Below the pieces are notes generated by a model. That model was not told where the DNA came from, ran no database searches, and was given only the letters and a program-made list of their open reading frames with translations. From assembly GCA_014155875.1 (NCBI GenBank), contig JACEFZ010011721.1, forward strand, positions 186,001 through 250,000: DNA of 64,000 nt, in the 5' to 3' direction. Source of the stretch: Cepaea nemoralis (taxonomy: Eukaryota > Mollusca > Gastropoda > Stylommatophora > Helicidae). Of this stretch, positions 45,936 through 57,911 are shown piece by piece. The position numbers were made by a program, and so were the translations under genes. How positions within the stretch are numbered: the first letter of the stretch is position 1; every line of letters begins with the position of its first letter.

Positions 45936-46780
45936 AATAGCTAGACATCTAGCTGGTGATACTTCCTCTTCACACAGAGCGCTCTCAAGATATTCCCGGG
46001 AAAGATCGGATAGACCGCTTGTTGTACATTCCTTGCACTGCAAAACATTGAATGAAAGCCGTGCGGTCGGCATGGCACACGCCGCTGATGCTGGTTTATC
46101 ATTACATTACATTACATCAAGCGCCATTAGTTAGCGGTCCAAACATAGTACCTTACACTGTTTGTTTACACCTTCGACGGTTTGCCAGCAGCATAATGTT
46201 TTATACATAAGGCAACTACGGTAAAATATAAGCAGATTTGTCAATCTTCACACATTTTCTGAGACTATTTGTTGATTTTTCTGTTCGCATTTCCGGTCTT
46301 CTGTCTGGGGCAAAACGAACATCTTAACCTGCACAGTTCGCGACGACTGCACGTGTCAGGTGGCCTTAATTCCTCAGGCTGAAAGACCCCACTGCCATAC
46401 ACCGCAAGGTACTATATTGGCAGTAAAGGACAGTTGCTATATCCGGTCTTTTTCGTATTGTTTACATAATTAGCACCCACGCATAGTACCTTCCACTCTG
46501 TGTTTACATCTTCGGCGATGTGCTCAATCGATTTAGCGTCATTTATAGCCGCTATATATCAAAATTCATTATCAGGCATTAATTCTAAAGCAAGATATTT
46601 TCATTAGTCGTTCTCAGTTATGTAAAATACTGCCATTTCCTGCAGACATCAAGGGACACGATTATTTCCAAAATAAACAAGGGAAGTAACTGGCGTAAAA
46701 TTAGGAAATTATTATTTTAATGATTAATTTGGAGATTTTACTGATTATGTTAAGTTAATTGAATGTGTACTATTGAGACT
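45936..46780. repeat. Spacer with remnants of the 8.8-kb element's outer arm
   Basis: 46450-46570 (TTTACATAATTAGCACC, GTTTACATCTTCGGCGATGTGCTCAAT) matches 62696-62790 and, inverted, 55010-55085. A weaker piece lies at 46145-46190, and AAGGGAAGTAACTGGCG at 46681 resembles the outer motif of that element. No gene seen. Confidence 0.55.
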
Positions 46781-46811
46781 GGTCTCTAGTGGTATGTTTT
46801 CTAGAATTAAT

Positions 46812-48260
46812 CACTATCTATATGGTATTCTTCCGGCTCACAAGATCGGTGAGACAAGGATGTCCTCTGTCGCCGCTCCTATATGTGCTGGGTTTAGAAC
46901 CACTACTGGAAGCAATCAGACAAGACACCAACATCACAGGCACATTCATACCAGGCGGAGGAGAGCGGAAGTTGCTTGCATACGCAGACGACACCGCTTT
47001 CTTCCCCACCAACAAAACATCCGTTACAAATATACTTTACACCTTTACACAGTTTGGTAAGGGGAGTGGGGCAAAATTAAATAAACATACAAAAATCACA
47101 CATAATGGGTCTCGGTAAGTGGCGAAACAAAACAGACTTCCCTCCCGACTTAACAGCCACAGACAACATCAAACTATATGGGATAACATTTCCTAATAAC
47201 TCCCGACAGATGCACGCACAGACATGGCAAAACCTCACACAAAAAATTATAGACATGCTGCACAGATACAGGTATAAGACATCCACAATATTTGGTAGGA
47301 GCATCATAGTTAACACTTTCGTCATTCCCAAAATAATATATTTAGTCACAGTGCTAGACCCTCCTAAACAGACAGTCACAGACATCAACAAACACATCAG
47401 ACGTTTCATCTTTGGCAGCACAATCTATTCCATCAAACATAAGACACTCATACAGGACAAACGAAAAGGAGGAATAGCACTACAAGACATAGATACAAAA
47501 ATACAAGCGCTTAGAATCCAACACATAGGACATATCCTCAATCAACCTGAAAAACACCCACTAGCACTCTATTACATAGAACTCAGACTGCAACACCTTA
47601 GAAGAATACAACATTAATTCACCACACCATTTTGGAACACTACCCGCTTTCTACAAGACATGCATACACGCACTTCAAGGACGCGAGCATTTACTACACC
47701 AGACAACAAACCAGATTTACAAATATCTAGTCAATCAACAAGCACCCCCACTACGACTCAGAATAAAAAGGGGACAAAAATACTACATACAAGACTACAC
47801 ATGTACTTTCACTAATCTCCACAATCCGCACATCAAACCCAAAGCCAGAGAAATTACGTACCGTTTAATCTTTAACATGTCACCTACTACGGAAAAACAA
47901 GCACGCAGGGCAAAACAAATAACACAATGTCAGCTCTGCAGACGGAACATACAGGAAACCGAAGATCACATTTATTACACTTGTCCAACAGTCCAAACCG
48001 CACTAGACACGCTGAGACAACTCATTGAAACATTTACTAAAAAGAAAACAGATATGTGTAAAGCAGTTTTTTTAAACACTTTACCCAAATCTTCCAAAGA
48101 CAACCACACGAAATTGCTGATTTCTCTAGCAGAATACAGGTACCTAGTATGGTCCTGTAGAAACGCCGCATTTTACAAATACAAAACGTACAATTCACGT
48201 TTAATACTGCATATTTTCCAAAACAAAATAACACAAATATTCACAAACACACAGACATAA
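46812..48260 (+). pseudogene. L1/Tx1-type LINE ORF2, RT palm to C-terminal zinc knuckle
   Basis: Starts in FRLTRSVRQGCPLSPLLY (RT box with QGCPLSP), then KLLAYADDTAFF, the catalytic YADD. A frameshift near 47100 leads to MGLGKWRN, LYGITFPNN, FGRSIIVNTFVIPKIIY and RKGGIALQDI, the usual thumb and post-RT text of L1/Tx1 elements. After a break near 47617 the frame resumes and ends with CQLCRRNIQETEDHIYYTCP, the C-terminal Cys/His knuckle, and stops at 48260. Endonuclease and early RT boxes are missing (5' truncation). AATAAA follows at 48264. Confidence 0.85.
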
Positions 48261-49019
48261 CGAAATAAAACCAGTTTATTTGTTTACTCAATTGAATATC
48301 CATAATATGTATGAATGTGGACATGCACGCATATATGTGTACATGCACACATATAGGTGCATGCTTGTATGGTAGAATGTGGAACATAGAATATGGATAT
48401 ACATGTATTATCTCAGAGGGCTATCATATAATACCGACACCCGGTCGTTTTGACTAACAACAGTGCAGTTTGAACGGGAGCGTCCCAGACCAGTCACTGT
48501 TGCGGACATTTTAGAACGTGTGTGCGCCTCGCGACGCGAGCCCTGTGTGCGGTTTATTTTGTAAATACTTTGGAACACTTCTTACTAGGTGGAAACAAGC
48601 ATCGGAGAGCACAGATATTACTATTAATACACGCCTCTGGCCTAGGGAAACAACGGCTTTGTAGAAAACTGGCTGCGTGTCCTTTGTAAGACCCGGCCAC
48701 CGGCTTTGTGTGTCTAGTGGCGGCTGGTCACTAGGCAATTTTGCGTTCAGCGGTTTGCTCTTTGCCTATTATTTTCAACAGGATTTCCCAGCACGAATAC
48801 ATAGTTGTAGAATACCAAGGCCAACATGTATGGTATTTGTATATGGGTAGCCAAGTATGGGTAATTCGTGTAGGTATCTAGGTAAATATAACTATTGCTT
48901 TGGTTGATACACAGGTAATTATATTAATATATGCACATGGAACCCCACCCCCCCCCCCCCATACACACAATTTAAATAGAATGAGACTGTTAAGTCTATT
49001 GCCCTAGATCACTGAAATC

Positions 49020-49081
49020 CATGCACTATCATCTATAAAAAGCAAGAGAATGTTTGTGTGGGTGTGTGTGTGTGATAGAGA

Positions 49082-49175
<94 letters not shown>

Positions 49176-49420
49176 CAGGGGTAACATGCATTCCACGTGT
49201 GAATATGGAAATGAAACGAGGAATGTGTGTTTACATGCACTATACCATAAATGTTATATTATCATAACTGTATATGCATGTAATTGTTTTTAACGCATGT
49301 GACACGTAACACTAACAAACGGCAACGCTCTGTAATATACACAAACAAAGAAACACGCATTACACCTTGTAAATATACATTGCTTTGTATGAAATAAACG
49401 TTGAAAAAAAAATATTTGAC
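49020..49420 (+). repeat. Repeat K, copy 1 (poly(A)-ended), with GT/GA microsatellite
   Basis: (GT)n at 49062-49074 and (GA)n at 49090-49172, then ACACTAACAAACGGCAACGC and TTGCTTTGTATGAAATAAACG followed by A-rich sequence. The AATAAA plus A tail indicates a retroposed 3' end. Confidence 0.75.
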
Positions 49421-50044
49421 GCTTTAAAAAAAAATAAAAAAAAAAAGTATGGCGCGTTCCTGGTCTCAACCCACCCCACCACAAGCAAATCCTGGGCACT
49501 CGCGATTAAGTCGAGGGCTGTCATTCAGCAATAATATTGAATCCAGATTACGGATCTTGAGCATAGCCTACGATGGGTAGCATTGTGATGTTCTGTTGTG
49601 ATAATTTGGTGTGTCCAGTGTGTGCCGCGTGGTTACACACCCGCTTCACACGCGTGATCCGGGACTGTTTCCGGATCCGGTCAGGGATATGCACTACTGA
49701 AGAGCTCAAATGAGGGCGAAACTCGAGTATAGTGCTTCCATATTGACGTGGATAGGCCTTAGGTTCATACCAGAATGTGATCAGCGTTGCCAGTAGTGGG
49801 TTGTGCTCAATATTTAAATATTGAATCCACTTACAGGAAACTAAGCTTGCATGAGACTGCCTGCAGTGTAAAACGTGGGGCGGCTTTTGCCGTTTCGACC
49901 TTGACACCAACATTTCCTTTAATGTATATATTGTCGGTGTGGAAGAGAACGCGTGATGTGTGTTGAAGGTTTATAAGCGTGTGAGAATGATGGGTTTAGA
50001 ATGAACGAGGGGAAGGAACCACATCATAGTCGTTGTTGTCTCCG
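49421..50044. other. Spacer, nothing recognised
   Basis: A 121-codon minus-strand frame at 49548-49913 has no recognisable features, and no copy is seen elsewhere in the window. Confidence 0.4.
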
Positions 50045-50127
50045 TCATTATCATCACCATTATCATCACCATTACCATCACCATTATCATCATCATTATC
50101 ATCACCATTATCATCACTATTACCACC
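50045..50127. repeat. ATC/ACC-type microsatellite
   Basis: Repeating ATCACCATT and ATCATC units. Confidence 0.9.
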
Positions 50128-50154
50128 AATCACGTTAGAATGGGATGACTGAAA

Positions 50155-50330
50155 GCGTACGTCATTATCATAACTGTATATGTATGTTTTTGTTTCATTA
50201 ACGCATATGACATAACACTAACAAACGGCAACGCTCTGTAATATACACAAACAAACAAACACGCATTGCACCTTGTAAATATACATTGCTTTGTATAAAA
50301 TAAACGTATTAAAAAAAAAAAAAAAAAAAG
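50155..50330 (+). repeat. Repeat K, copy 2 (poly(A)-ended, short)
   Basis: Matches the last 170 bases of copy 1 (ACACTAACAAACGGCAACGC... AAATAAACGTATT) and ends in about 19 A. Confidence 0.8.
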
Positions 50331-50689
50331 AGTATGGGAAAATCCATAATCCTGGTCAGCCATACTTTCTTGTCTTAATTTATTGCTAATACTTTATGCA
50401 TATTAGGTACGTATACTTTGTAATTTGATGTTGAAGCGCATTTGTACACCAATTTGACACGCACAAACGCATGTTTAAACAGATCTTCACGAATACCATA
50501 CACACAGCACGCCTGTTAAAATACTAACAATACAAATGCAAATGTTTCTTAACACTCAATAAAGGTGTAAAAAAAAAAATACTCCTTTTAGAAAAAGTGA
50601 ACTAAAATAAATGTTATGAAAGGGAAAAACAACAAATACTCCTTTTGGTCTATCCAAAGGCCTCACTTGACCATCACTATTTCCATTTC

Positions 50690-50790
50690 AATGAGAATTT
50701 TGATGGCCCTCCCCTGCGGAGGGCAAAGGATAATATCAGGGGTAGGGGCCTAATCCATCGGTCCCCTCACACATCGGCCTACCCCTACCC

Positions 50791-50826
<36 letters not shown>

Positions 50827-51125
50827 CGCATACCCACACACTGGGACTTGAACCCAGGTGTCCGGCGACTTGTTGGTCTACTTATCCATATAAGTATTCC
50901 ACATGCCCGGGGCTTGTCTCGCTGTCTTTGAATGGTCTCAGGAGCGGTCGGGGGAAGCCGAGGCGGTCGGCGGAGGCATCTGGGGGTACCGTGGGCGGGT
51001 ACCCAGGTGCCCGGCGACTAGTTGGTCTACTTATCTATATAAGTATTCCACATGCCCGGGGCATACCTCGTTGTCTTTGAATGGTCTCAGGAGCAGTCGG
51101 GGGAATCGGAGGCGGCCGGCAAGGG
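50690..51125 (-). repeat. tRNA-like SINE fragment with internal tandem duplication
   Basis: Minus strand: GGACACCTGGGTTCAAGTCC holds a box B-like GGTTCAAGTCC. Beside it are a (CA)n tract at 50792-50824 and a GGCCTACCCCTACCCCT block related to 63540-63655. A segment of about 148 bp is duplicated in tandem (50855-50980 and 51003-51125, both with GGCGACTWGTTGGTCTACTT). Confidence 0.6.
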
Positions 51126-51531
51126 CACCTGTACGGGGCAGTCGGTAGGGGGTACCCAGGGACCGGAAGTAATCACCCAGACCCATGAAAATAACCGCCA
51201 AGTTCAAATATTGAGGTCAATTGAGGTCCGCTTTTATGACGAAACAAGATGGCGGGATAACCCCGTGAAGAAGGATTTATCGGGGGTTTGAACCCCCATT
51301 TACTAATTAGTTACAACGTCCCGTACTACTTGGGTGCGTATTTGGGTTGGTAGGTGATTTGGATTTGGGTTGGGTTTTGCTGTCTAGTTCCTTTTGTTGA
51401 TTTGTTCTTTGTGTTGTAATGTCGTTTGTGGCCAAGGTATTAGTGATTTCAGTCTCGAATGGTGTTGGTACTGGCGTGGGCATTAGTGTTGTCTACGGTG
51501 CTGTGGATTCCACTGTGGTTTCCACTTGTTC

Positions 51532-52232
51532 TTATGATTGTGTCGGTGGCTGATGACTCTTTGCTTCTACCAGCGGTGGAAAGTTTTCCACCGTGTTTTC
51601 ATCAATCTTTGGCCGCGGTCTTCGGCTCGGGCACCTGTTGGCCCAGTGGTCGTCCAGACCACAGTTTGGGCACGTTGTTCTGTGCCCTGGCATTGTGAAG
51701 AGGATACAGTGGTTGTTACCGGTTATTCCAGGGATGTTTAACCTAGCATAATGCGGCACTTCTTGAGTTGGGTTGTACAAAGCACCCCACTTCCCCGCAC
51801 CATATTTCAGTCTGATTACTTCATCGTCTTTGTCGCCTGTTGCCATTCCGACCAACTCTGTGACTGCTTCGCGGCTCATGGTATTCGGCAACCAGTGGAT
51901 GGTCACCCGCTCTTTTTCCCTTTCCACGTGCTGGATCTCTATTTCAAGATCGCAGCTCGCGACCTTCAGTTTCATTCCATGTAGTTCTTGATATTTTTGG
52001 TTGTATGCTACCTGGGTTAGGTTCACAAACCAACGTGTAGGTATTTCGAAGCGGTATATGTCCGTATGTCCCCCTCGAGTACACCAGCTGGGCCCAACAA
52101 AGAGCTGGCGATTAGAGTCGGGGTGCATTTTACTGCCGCTCCCGGCCCTGTTACAGACAGCACGAGGGTATCTGAGCTGTGTAGCTTACCGTGTACTGCG
52201 CTGGATGTAAAGTTGTAGGCTGGTTGGTCCAT
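51532..52232 (-). pseudogene. LINE ORF1 (L1/Tx1-type) with CCHC zinc knuckle
   Basis: Native start MDQPAYNF at 52232; a frameshift near 52125 joins it to MHPDSNRQLF. Features: RRM-like middle part (FEIPTRWFVNLTQVAY, VTIHWLPNTMSREAV), and a CCHC knuckle CPNCGLDDHWANRC (spacing 2-4-4) after LFTMPGHRTT, typical of nucleic-acid-binding ORF1 proteins in Tx1-like LINEs. The tail is Pro/Arg-rich and stops at 51532. ORF2 is not found downstream. It may be the same family as the ORF2 relic at 46812-48260, on the other strand. Confidence 0.7.
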
Positions 52233-52334
52233 GTTCTCAGGTAACACATGTCACGTAGTTGAAATAACCACACACACCGCACACGTAAACTTTCCTCTAC
52301 TGAACGTAAACTTACCAAGATATCACCAGTAAAT

Positions 52335-52587
52335 ACTACTATTTTTTTAAACGTTTATTTCATACAAAGCAATATATATTTACAAGGTGTAATGTGTGTT
52401 TCTTTTGTTTGTGTATATTACAGAGCGTTGCCGTTTGTTAGTGTTAGTTGTCACATGTGTGAATAAAACAAATACATACATATATACAATTATGATAAAA
52501 TGAAATTTATGGCATAGTGCATGTAAACACACATGCCTTGCATATGCTTCATTTCCACTTCCACAAGCGGAATGTATGTAACCCTTG

Positions 52588-52669
<82 letters not shown>

Positions 52670-52674
52670 ACTCA

Positions 52675-52714
<40 letters not shown>

Positions 52715-52800
52715 TTATCTTGATCTATCTCATGCTTTTTTGGAGACAGCAGTACATTGAATGCCGTGAGCTTGGGCAATAAACTTTAAATTATCATTCC
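52335..52800 (-). repeat. Repeat K, copy 3, with CT/CA microsatellite
   Basis: Inverse of copy 1; (CT)n 52592-52666 and (CA)n 52676-52712. On the minus strand it ends AAATAAACG then seven A. Confidence 0.75.
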
Positions 52801-52901
52801 CATTAAAATGTGGCTTCTTTGTAATTTCTGGGTCACTTAGCTACCGAGGTGACGGTTCACATTGTTTGTGTTGTTGGCCTGATGTAAAATTACAGGATGA
52901 C

Positions 52902-53333
52902 TTTTTTTTCATATTCAAAATATCTTTAATGGTGACAAAACAGGGTGAACATAATAAATTCAATAAACAAACAAGCAATGATAGTTCACAACAAACAAAT
53001 CACCATTTTATTGTCTTTGGTGTTTTCTCCACTCTCTTCTTAATCTTCATCATCTTCAACTTCTGCCTTTGCTTCCTGACTGCTCGTTTATTCATCCATT
53101 CTGGGTAGTGACCATTTTCGTCTTGCAACGTTTTATGTCGTACACTTTGGCCACCTTTTCTACCTCCATTGTGGAATCCTGTTGGCTTTGAACAACTGTC
53201 TGTTCTTTAACTTCTTTCATCTCCTCAACAGATTTCATTGTGACAATATCCTTCAGTTCTGAAGACTTGGCGGCTAATCTCTTCAGACGTTCAAGATCTC
53301 TCTTGGCATAATGCTGTCGTTTAATACGCTCTT
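52902..53333 (-). pseudogene. LLPH: LLPH-like (LAPS18) retroposed pseudogene
   Basis: The minus strand encodes KRQHYAKRDLERLKRLAA, a Glu/Lys/Val-rich middle, then after a small indel near 53128 GHYPEWMNKRAVRKQRQKL and a basic end closing in TIKW before TGA at 53000. This matches the layout of the LLP homolog protein (a small basic nucleolar protein; Aplysia LAPS18), whose C-terminus has YPIWMNQRQRKR and ends AW. The first exon or so (about 20-25 residues) is missing. A 3' UTR follows with ATTAAA (minus strand, 52930-52925) and eight A at 52909-52902, the mark of a processed transcript copied into DNA. It could be a true 3' exon, but the indel and flanking repeats favour a pseudogene. Confidence 0.6.
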
Positions 53334-53337
53334 ACTG

Positions 53338-53581
53338 CTTTTTTTTTCTTTTCCCCAAACGTTTATTGTATACAAGGGCAATGTACAAGGTGTAATGTGT
53401 GTTTCTTTGTTTGTGTATATTACAGAGCGTTGCCGTTTGTTAGTGTTATGTGTCACATGCGTTAATCAAAACGAGTACATGCATATAGTTATGCTAATAT
53501 GACATTTATGGCATAGTACCTGTAAACCACACATTCCTCGTTTCATTTCCATCTCCACAAATGGAATGCATGTTACAACTG

Positions 53582-53636
<55 letters not shown>

Positions 53637-53800
53637 GCACTCACACACGCACACACACACACACCCACACCCACACACATACACACATTCTGTCTTGATC
53701 TATCTCTTGCTTTTCTGTAGATGATTGTATATGGATTTCCGTGATCTTGGGCAATAACCTTTACATTCTTATTCTATTTAAATTGTGGGGGGGGGGGGAT
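53338..53800 (-). repeat. Repeat K, copy 4, with CT/CA microsatellite
   Basis: Inverse of copy 1 and part of the right inverted repeat; (CT)n at 53587-53634. On the minus strand it ends AATAAACGTTTGGGG and nine A that abut the LLPH-like pseudogene. Confidence 0.75.
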
Positions 53801-54749
53801 TTCTATGTGCATATATTAATATAAATACCTGTATATCAAAACAAAGCACTGATTATATTTACATAAATACCTACACGAATTACCCATACTTGGCTACCCA
53901 TATACAAATACCATACATGTTGGCCTTTGGTATTCTACAACTATGTATTCGTGCTGGGAAATCGTGTTGAAAATAGGCAAAAGGCAAAACCGCTGAACGC
54001 AAAAATGCCTAGTGACCACCATGCCACTAGACACACCAGGCCGGTGGCCGGGTCTTACAAAGGACACGCAGCCAGTTTTCCACAAAGCCTTTGTTTCCCT
54101 AGGCCAGAGGAGCTGCGGCGTGTACCATCTGTGCTCTCCAATGCTTGTTCCACCTAGTGAGAAGTGTTCCAAAGTATTTACAAAATAAGCCACACACAGG
54201 GCTCGCGTCGCGAGGCGCACACACGTTCTAAAATATCCACAACAGGGACCCACCTGGGACACTCCCGTTCAATCTGCACTATTGTTAGTCAAGACGATCG
54301 GGTGTCGGCATTATATGATAGCCCCTTAAAACAAACCTGTATATTCATATTCTATATTCCACATTCTACCATACAAGCATACACATATATGTGTGCATCG
54401 AGTAAAATCGGACATTGTCAACTTTAGGAGATAGACTGAGGCCAGATTATGGTTTTTAATTAATAACGAGGCTTACACTATCATAAATAATACACGTAAT
54501 ATCATATATAATTGATTTATTTTCAGAGAATATAACATTAAATATTAGTCTCAAAATTATACAATCTATTTAAATAACAAACCTATTAAATTTTGTAGAA
54601 TAAATGATATATTATACAATCAATATAATAACGCGAGTTATTTCCCTTGAAGATTAGATTTAATTGCCTCCCCTGAATATCTCCGGTAGTCACGCGTGCC
54701 CAATCGAACCAGGTAATGAACAGCCCGCCCGTGAAAACTAAATTGCATG

Positions 54750-54750
<1 letters not shown>

Positions 54751-54828
<78 letters not shown>
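54751..54828. repeat. (CT)n microsatellite, left arm
   Basis: Mirrored by (GA)n at 62948-63028, with GCATGAGCTC / GAGCTCGTGC at the edge in each arm. Confidence 0.95.
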
Positions 54829-54831
<3 letters not shown>

Positions 54832-55089
54832 GTTTATGCACGCCGCATGTTTATATACTTACTATTCGCGCGCAGCAGTGGGCCTTTTAATTGTTTGCGG
54901 ACTGTAATTTTTTTTCATCGTTTTCTTCGTAGTCGTTAATAACGTAACACGCTTTATAATTAAAGCCCGATAGTGAAAATTGGAATATAGCGGTTTTTAT
55001 TGGTGGTGAATAGATTTAGCACATCGCCGAAGGTGTAAACAAATATTCTAAGACACTTTGCTTCGGTGCCAATTATGTAAACATGGGGA

Positions 55090-55199
55090 AAAGCAAGGTT
55101 AAAATTTAAAAAATCTCAGAAAGTCATAAAACATTCAGAAAGTTAAAGTGTAAGAAGTTATCAGGTTAAAAACTTTTAAAATGTAAGATTTGTTTTTTA

Positions 55200-55230
<31 letters not shown>

Positions 55231-55750
55231 TTTAAAATTCTAAAAGTTTCAAAATGTTCAAAAAGTCATAAAACATTCAGAAAGTTAAAGTGTAAGAAGT
55301 TATGAGGTTAAAACCTTTAAAAATTTATGTTTAAAAAAATGTTAAACAAGATTAAATATTTAAAAAATGTCAACATGTTCAAAAAGTCATAAAACATTGA
55401 GAAATTTTAAATGTAAGAAGTTATAAGTTAAAAAAAAAAAAACTTTACAAATTAACTATTAACAAAATTGTTTTAAATTTTAAAAATTTCAAAATGTTCA
55501 AAAAGTCATAACACATCCAGAAAGTTAAAGTTACAGAAGCAATAAGTGTAAAGACTTTAAACATTTAATATGTAAAACATTAAAAAAATTTTTTGTAAAT
55601 TTAAAATGTTCAAAAATTTCAAATTGGTTCAAAAAGTCCTAAAACATTCAGAATGTTAAAGGCAAAGAAGCAATAAGTTTTTAAAAAAAACTTTAAAAAA
55701 TTTAAGATTTAAAAATTGTTTTAAAATTTTAAAAGTTTCAAAATGTTCAG
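55090..55750. repeat. A-rich tandem array, left arm
   Basis: About six units of roughly 120 bp containing TTCAAAAAGTCATAAAACAT and CAGAAAGTTAAAG. Mirrored at 62285-62660 with fewer units. Confidence 0.85.
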
Positions 55751-56324
55751 AAATAGGTTCTTAGTACTTGCAATGTCCCAGGCAGGAGAGTCTCTAGCAC
55801 TGATTTTGCCTCTGTTAATTGACCTAATGGTACAGCCGAGACACGCGGGAAATGAGTACGAGTGGTCAAAGATGGCGTCACATCAGATCACAAGTAGTGG
55901 CTACAACCACTACGTGCGCACTGGCTAAAACTGATCAAATCGCAGAAGTCGGATGTGTCGGCCTAACGGCGCAAGAACGCAGCTCTGCTATAAACAGGCA
56001 CAACGCAATCACATCCGAAAAAAAACTCCGGATGAACGCAGCAGAAGAAGAAGAAACTGATCAAAGATGGCGCTGCATCCGTTCACATGTGGCTAATGGT
56101 CACATCCGATCAAATATGGCACTGCTTCCGGTCACATGTGTAATGCCTATAACAAGACTACGTGCTCACTGGCTAAATTCGGTGAAAGATGGCGTCGCAT
56201 CCGGCCATTTCATAAAGGTACATCCAAGACACGTGGTTAAGAGGGGTACTACAGGAAAAGGGTGTCTTTTAGTGTGTCGAATCACGGGACCTACCTCGGC
56301 GTGATCAGAAGTAAACAGTAAAAA

Positions 56325-56326
56325 AT

Positions 56327-56360
<34 letters not shown>

Positions 56361-56364
56361 CGAG

Positions 56365-56420
<56 letters not shown>
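56325..56420. repeat. (GT)n(GA)n microsatellite
   Basis: Compound tract in the left arm. The right arm has only a short (CA)n near 61820 at the matching place. Confidence 0.9.
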
Positions 56421-56423
<3 letters not shown>

Positions 56424-57167
56424 GCCATTTTCTGCTGAATACTGGCCAATGCGTAACTGCAACAATGAATCTATAGAGTAACACATACTCAGAAGACCGG
56501 ATGTCGTGACCGAGACGACCCTGAGGTGACATAAAAACAATTCCACAAGCGACTATGTCGCATTGATAGGCCACGACCTTAGCACATGATTGTATCAAGT
56601 TATGACATGTCCAGACAATATTCTGCTGAGTCATGATTCTACGTCAGCAAATAGCGTGTATGAAACGGCCAGCATTCGTCGTATAGAAGTATCGATCTCT
56701 GTTAGCAGCAACCAGATCACCATGTGGCATGTCGCTAAAGGTAATTTGGCTTTTTCATAAATCTTTGACATGTTCGTTGTAGTCCTCCAAGTAGGCATAC
56801 GGTTAACCTAACAATACTAGTATAATAAGGGGATATATGGTGCTAGACGCATATAACTGAAGAGACAAATCATTTCGTAATATATCACAGTAGACTGGGA
56901 ATAGAGTTGGCTTTAACACCTTTGAACTTAGCGCTATGGTGCTACCGTAATAATATAGGTAGTAGTGTGTATTCCTAGGGGAAGGTGAAAGTGTCTTGCG
57001 GGGTCTATATACCCATTATAGATAGTAATATATGGACTGTTTAAAAGAGAATGCATGTCAGATACAGATATATTATTTATAATATGTATTTCTATAACGC
57101 TGTTATAGTACCTTATTCTTATATGTTTTACAGATACCGATGCCCACGAAAAACTAATTAGGGAACT

Positions 57168-57457
57168 GTGGATCATACCAAGAGCGGAACCATACAGCTA
57201 TTGCATATCTTAATGTCCCACCCAATCAAGAAGCCGAAAATCCATTCATTCATTCTTGTGATAATGGTGATGATAGTAGTTTTGCGGACCTAGTAACGGT
57301 TCGACTGCAGGATATACTACAACAGAAGTACATCAAAGAGGAAATAATCATATTAAGCCTCAGTAGAATTGAGGAGTATATCCTCGACTATAATCGTCAA
57401 CAGGATACTCCAGAACCATCCCCGCGCAACGTAGAGCGATCATCGTCAACGACATAA
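57168..57457 (+). pseudogene. Small frame conserved between arms (left copy, broken)
   Basis: Matches the right-arm frame at 61186-61530. NVPPNQEAENPFIHSCDNGD and FADLVTVRLQDIL are kept, but a four-base difference near 57200 shifts the frame at the start, and it ends early. No ATG opens it. A TTTTACAG stretch at 57126-57133 could be a splice acceptor. Function unknown. Confidence 0.4.
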
Positions 57458-57866
57458 TTAACCTTTAGTCAATCCACACTAGCAGATGATTATTAAAGCA
57501 CCTACATAAAACAAGATGGTTGTAATATACTTACAGTCAAGCCTTCAATAGCCGACCAGTCCTCAATACGAAGAAAACTACAATGGGTGTGATGAGACTG
57601 TATATGTATATCATTGTTATTCTGACTTCACAGACTAGCTCACAGTGACTACAACGCAAGTAACACTGCGCCCTCTATGCTATCTATTTAATAATGTTGA
57701 GAGGTTAGATGGCGAGAATGACCCGCATTCCCTAACCCAGCTCAAACATACAACGGGTCAACGAGCGGGTAGTAGAGCGCCATACCGACAGCCGCGTCAG
57801 CGTAATCTGAATCGCTTTTCCTAAGAAACTTGCTGAAACCAGTTTTATATGTGACCCAAAAATTAG

Positions 57867-57874
57867 TATATAAA
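57867..57874 (+). promoter_or_regulatory. TATA box of PC4-like gene, left arm
   Basis: TATATAAA 38 bases before the ATG at 57912, within the block shared with 37500-37550. Confidence 0.6.
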
Positions 57875-57911
57875 CCCGAGGCTGGTAACAGTCAAGCATT
57901 GTGGTCCGAAG

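Larger units (their letters stand above)
48343..54398. mobile_element. 6-kb structure bounded by about 1-kb inverted repeats
   Basis: 48343-49410 and 53341-54398 are inverse copies. Both contain, from outside in, ATGCACACATATA, GCTATCATATAAT with a (G)ACACCCG motif, a block around CTCGCGACG, a poly-C/poly-G tract, a GA/CT microsatellite and an AATAAACGT end. Between them lie tRNA-like repeats, a LINE ORF1, a retroposed LLPH-like gene and an inner pair of repeats. It may be a composite of retroposed copies rather than one transposon; no transposase is seen. Confidence 0.6.

Noticed and set aside
45198..45948. Overlapping Cys/Val-rich frames over the minisatellite
   Set aside because: They are translations of CA/TG tracts in each 140-bp unit.
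49004..49293. Ser-Leu or Arg-Glu repeat proteins over GA/CT tracts (also near 52517, 54716, 56166, 62842)
   Set aside because: Microsatellite translations, open in several frames on both strands at once.
49548..49913. 121-codon minus-strand frame
   Set aside because: No motif, no second copy, no neighbouring gene to support it.
53894..54262. 122-codon minus-strand frame in the right 1-kb inverted repeat
   Set aside because: The mirror arm (48511-48738 region) does not keep the frame, so it is not conserved coding.
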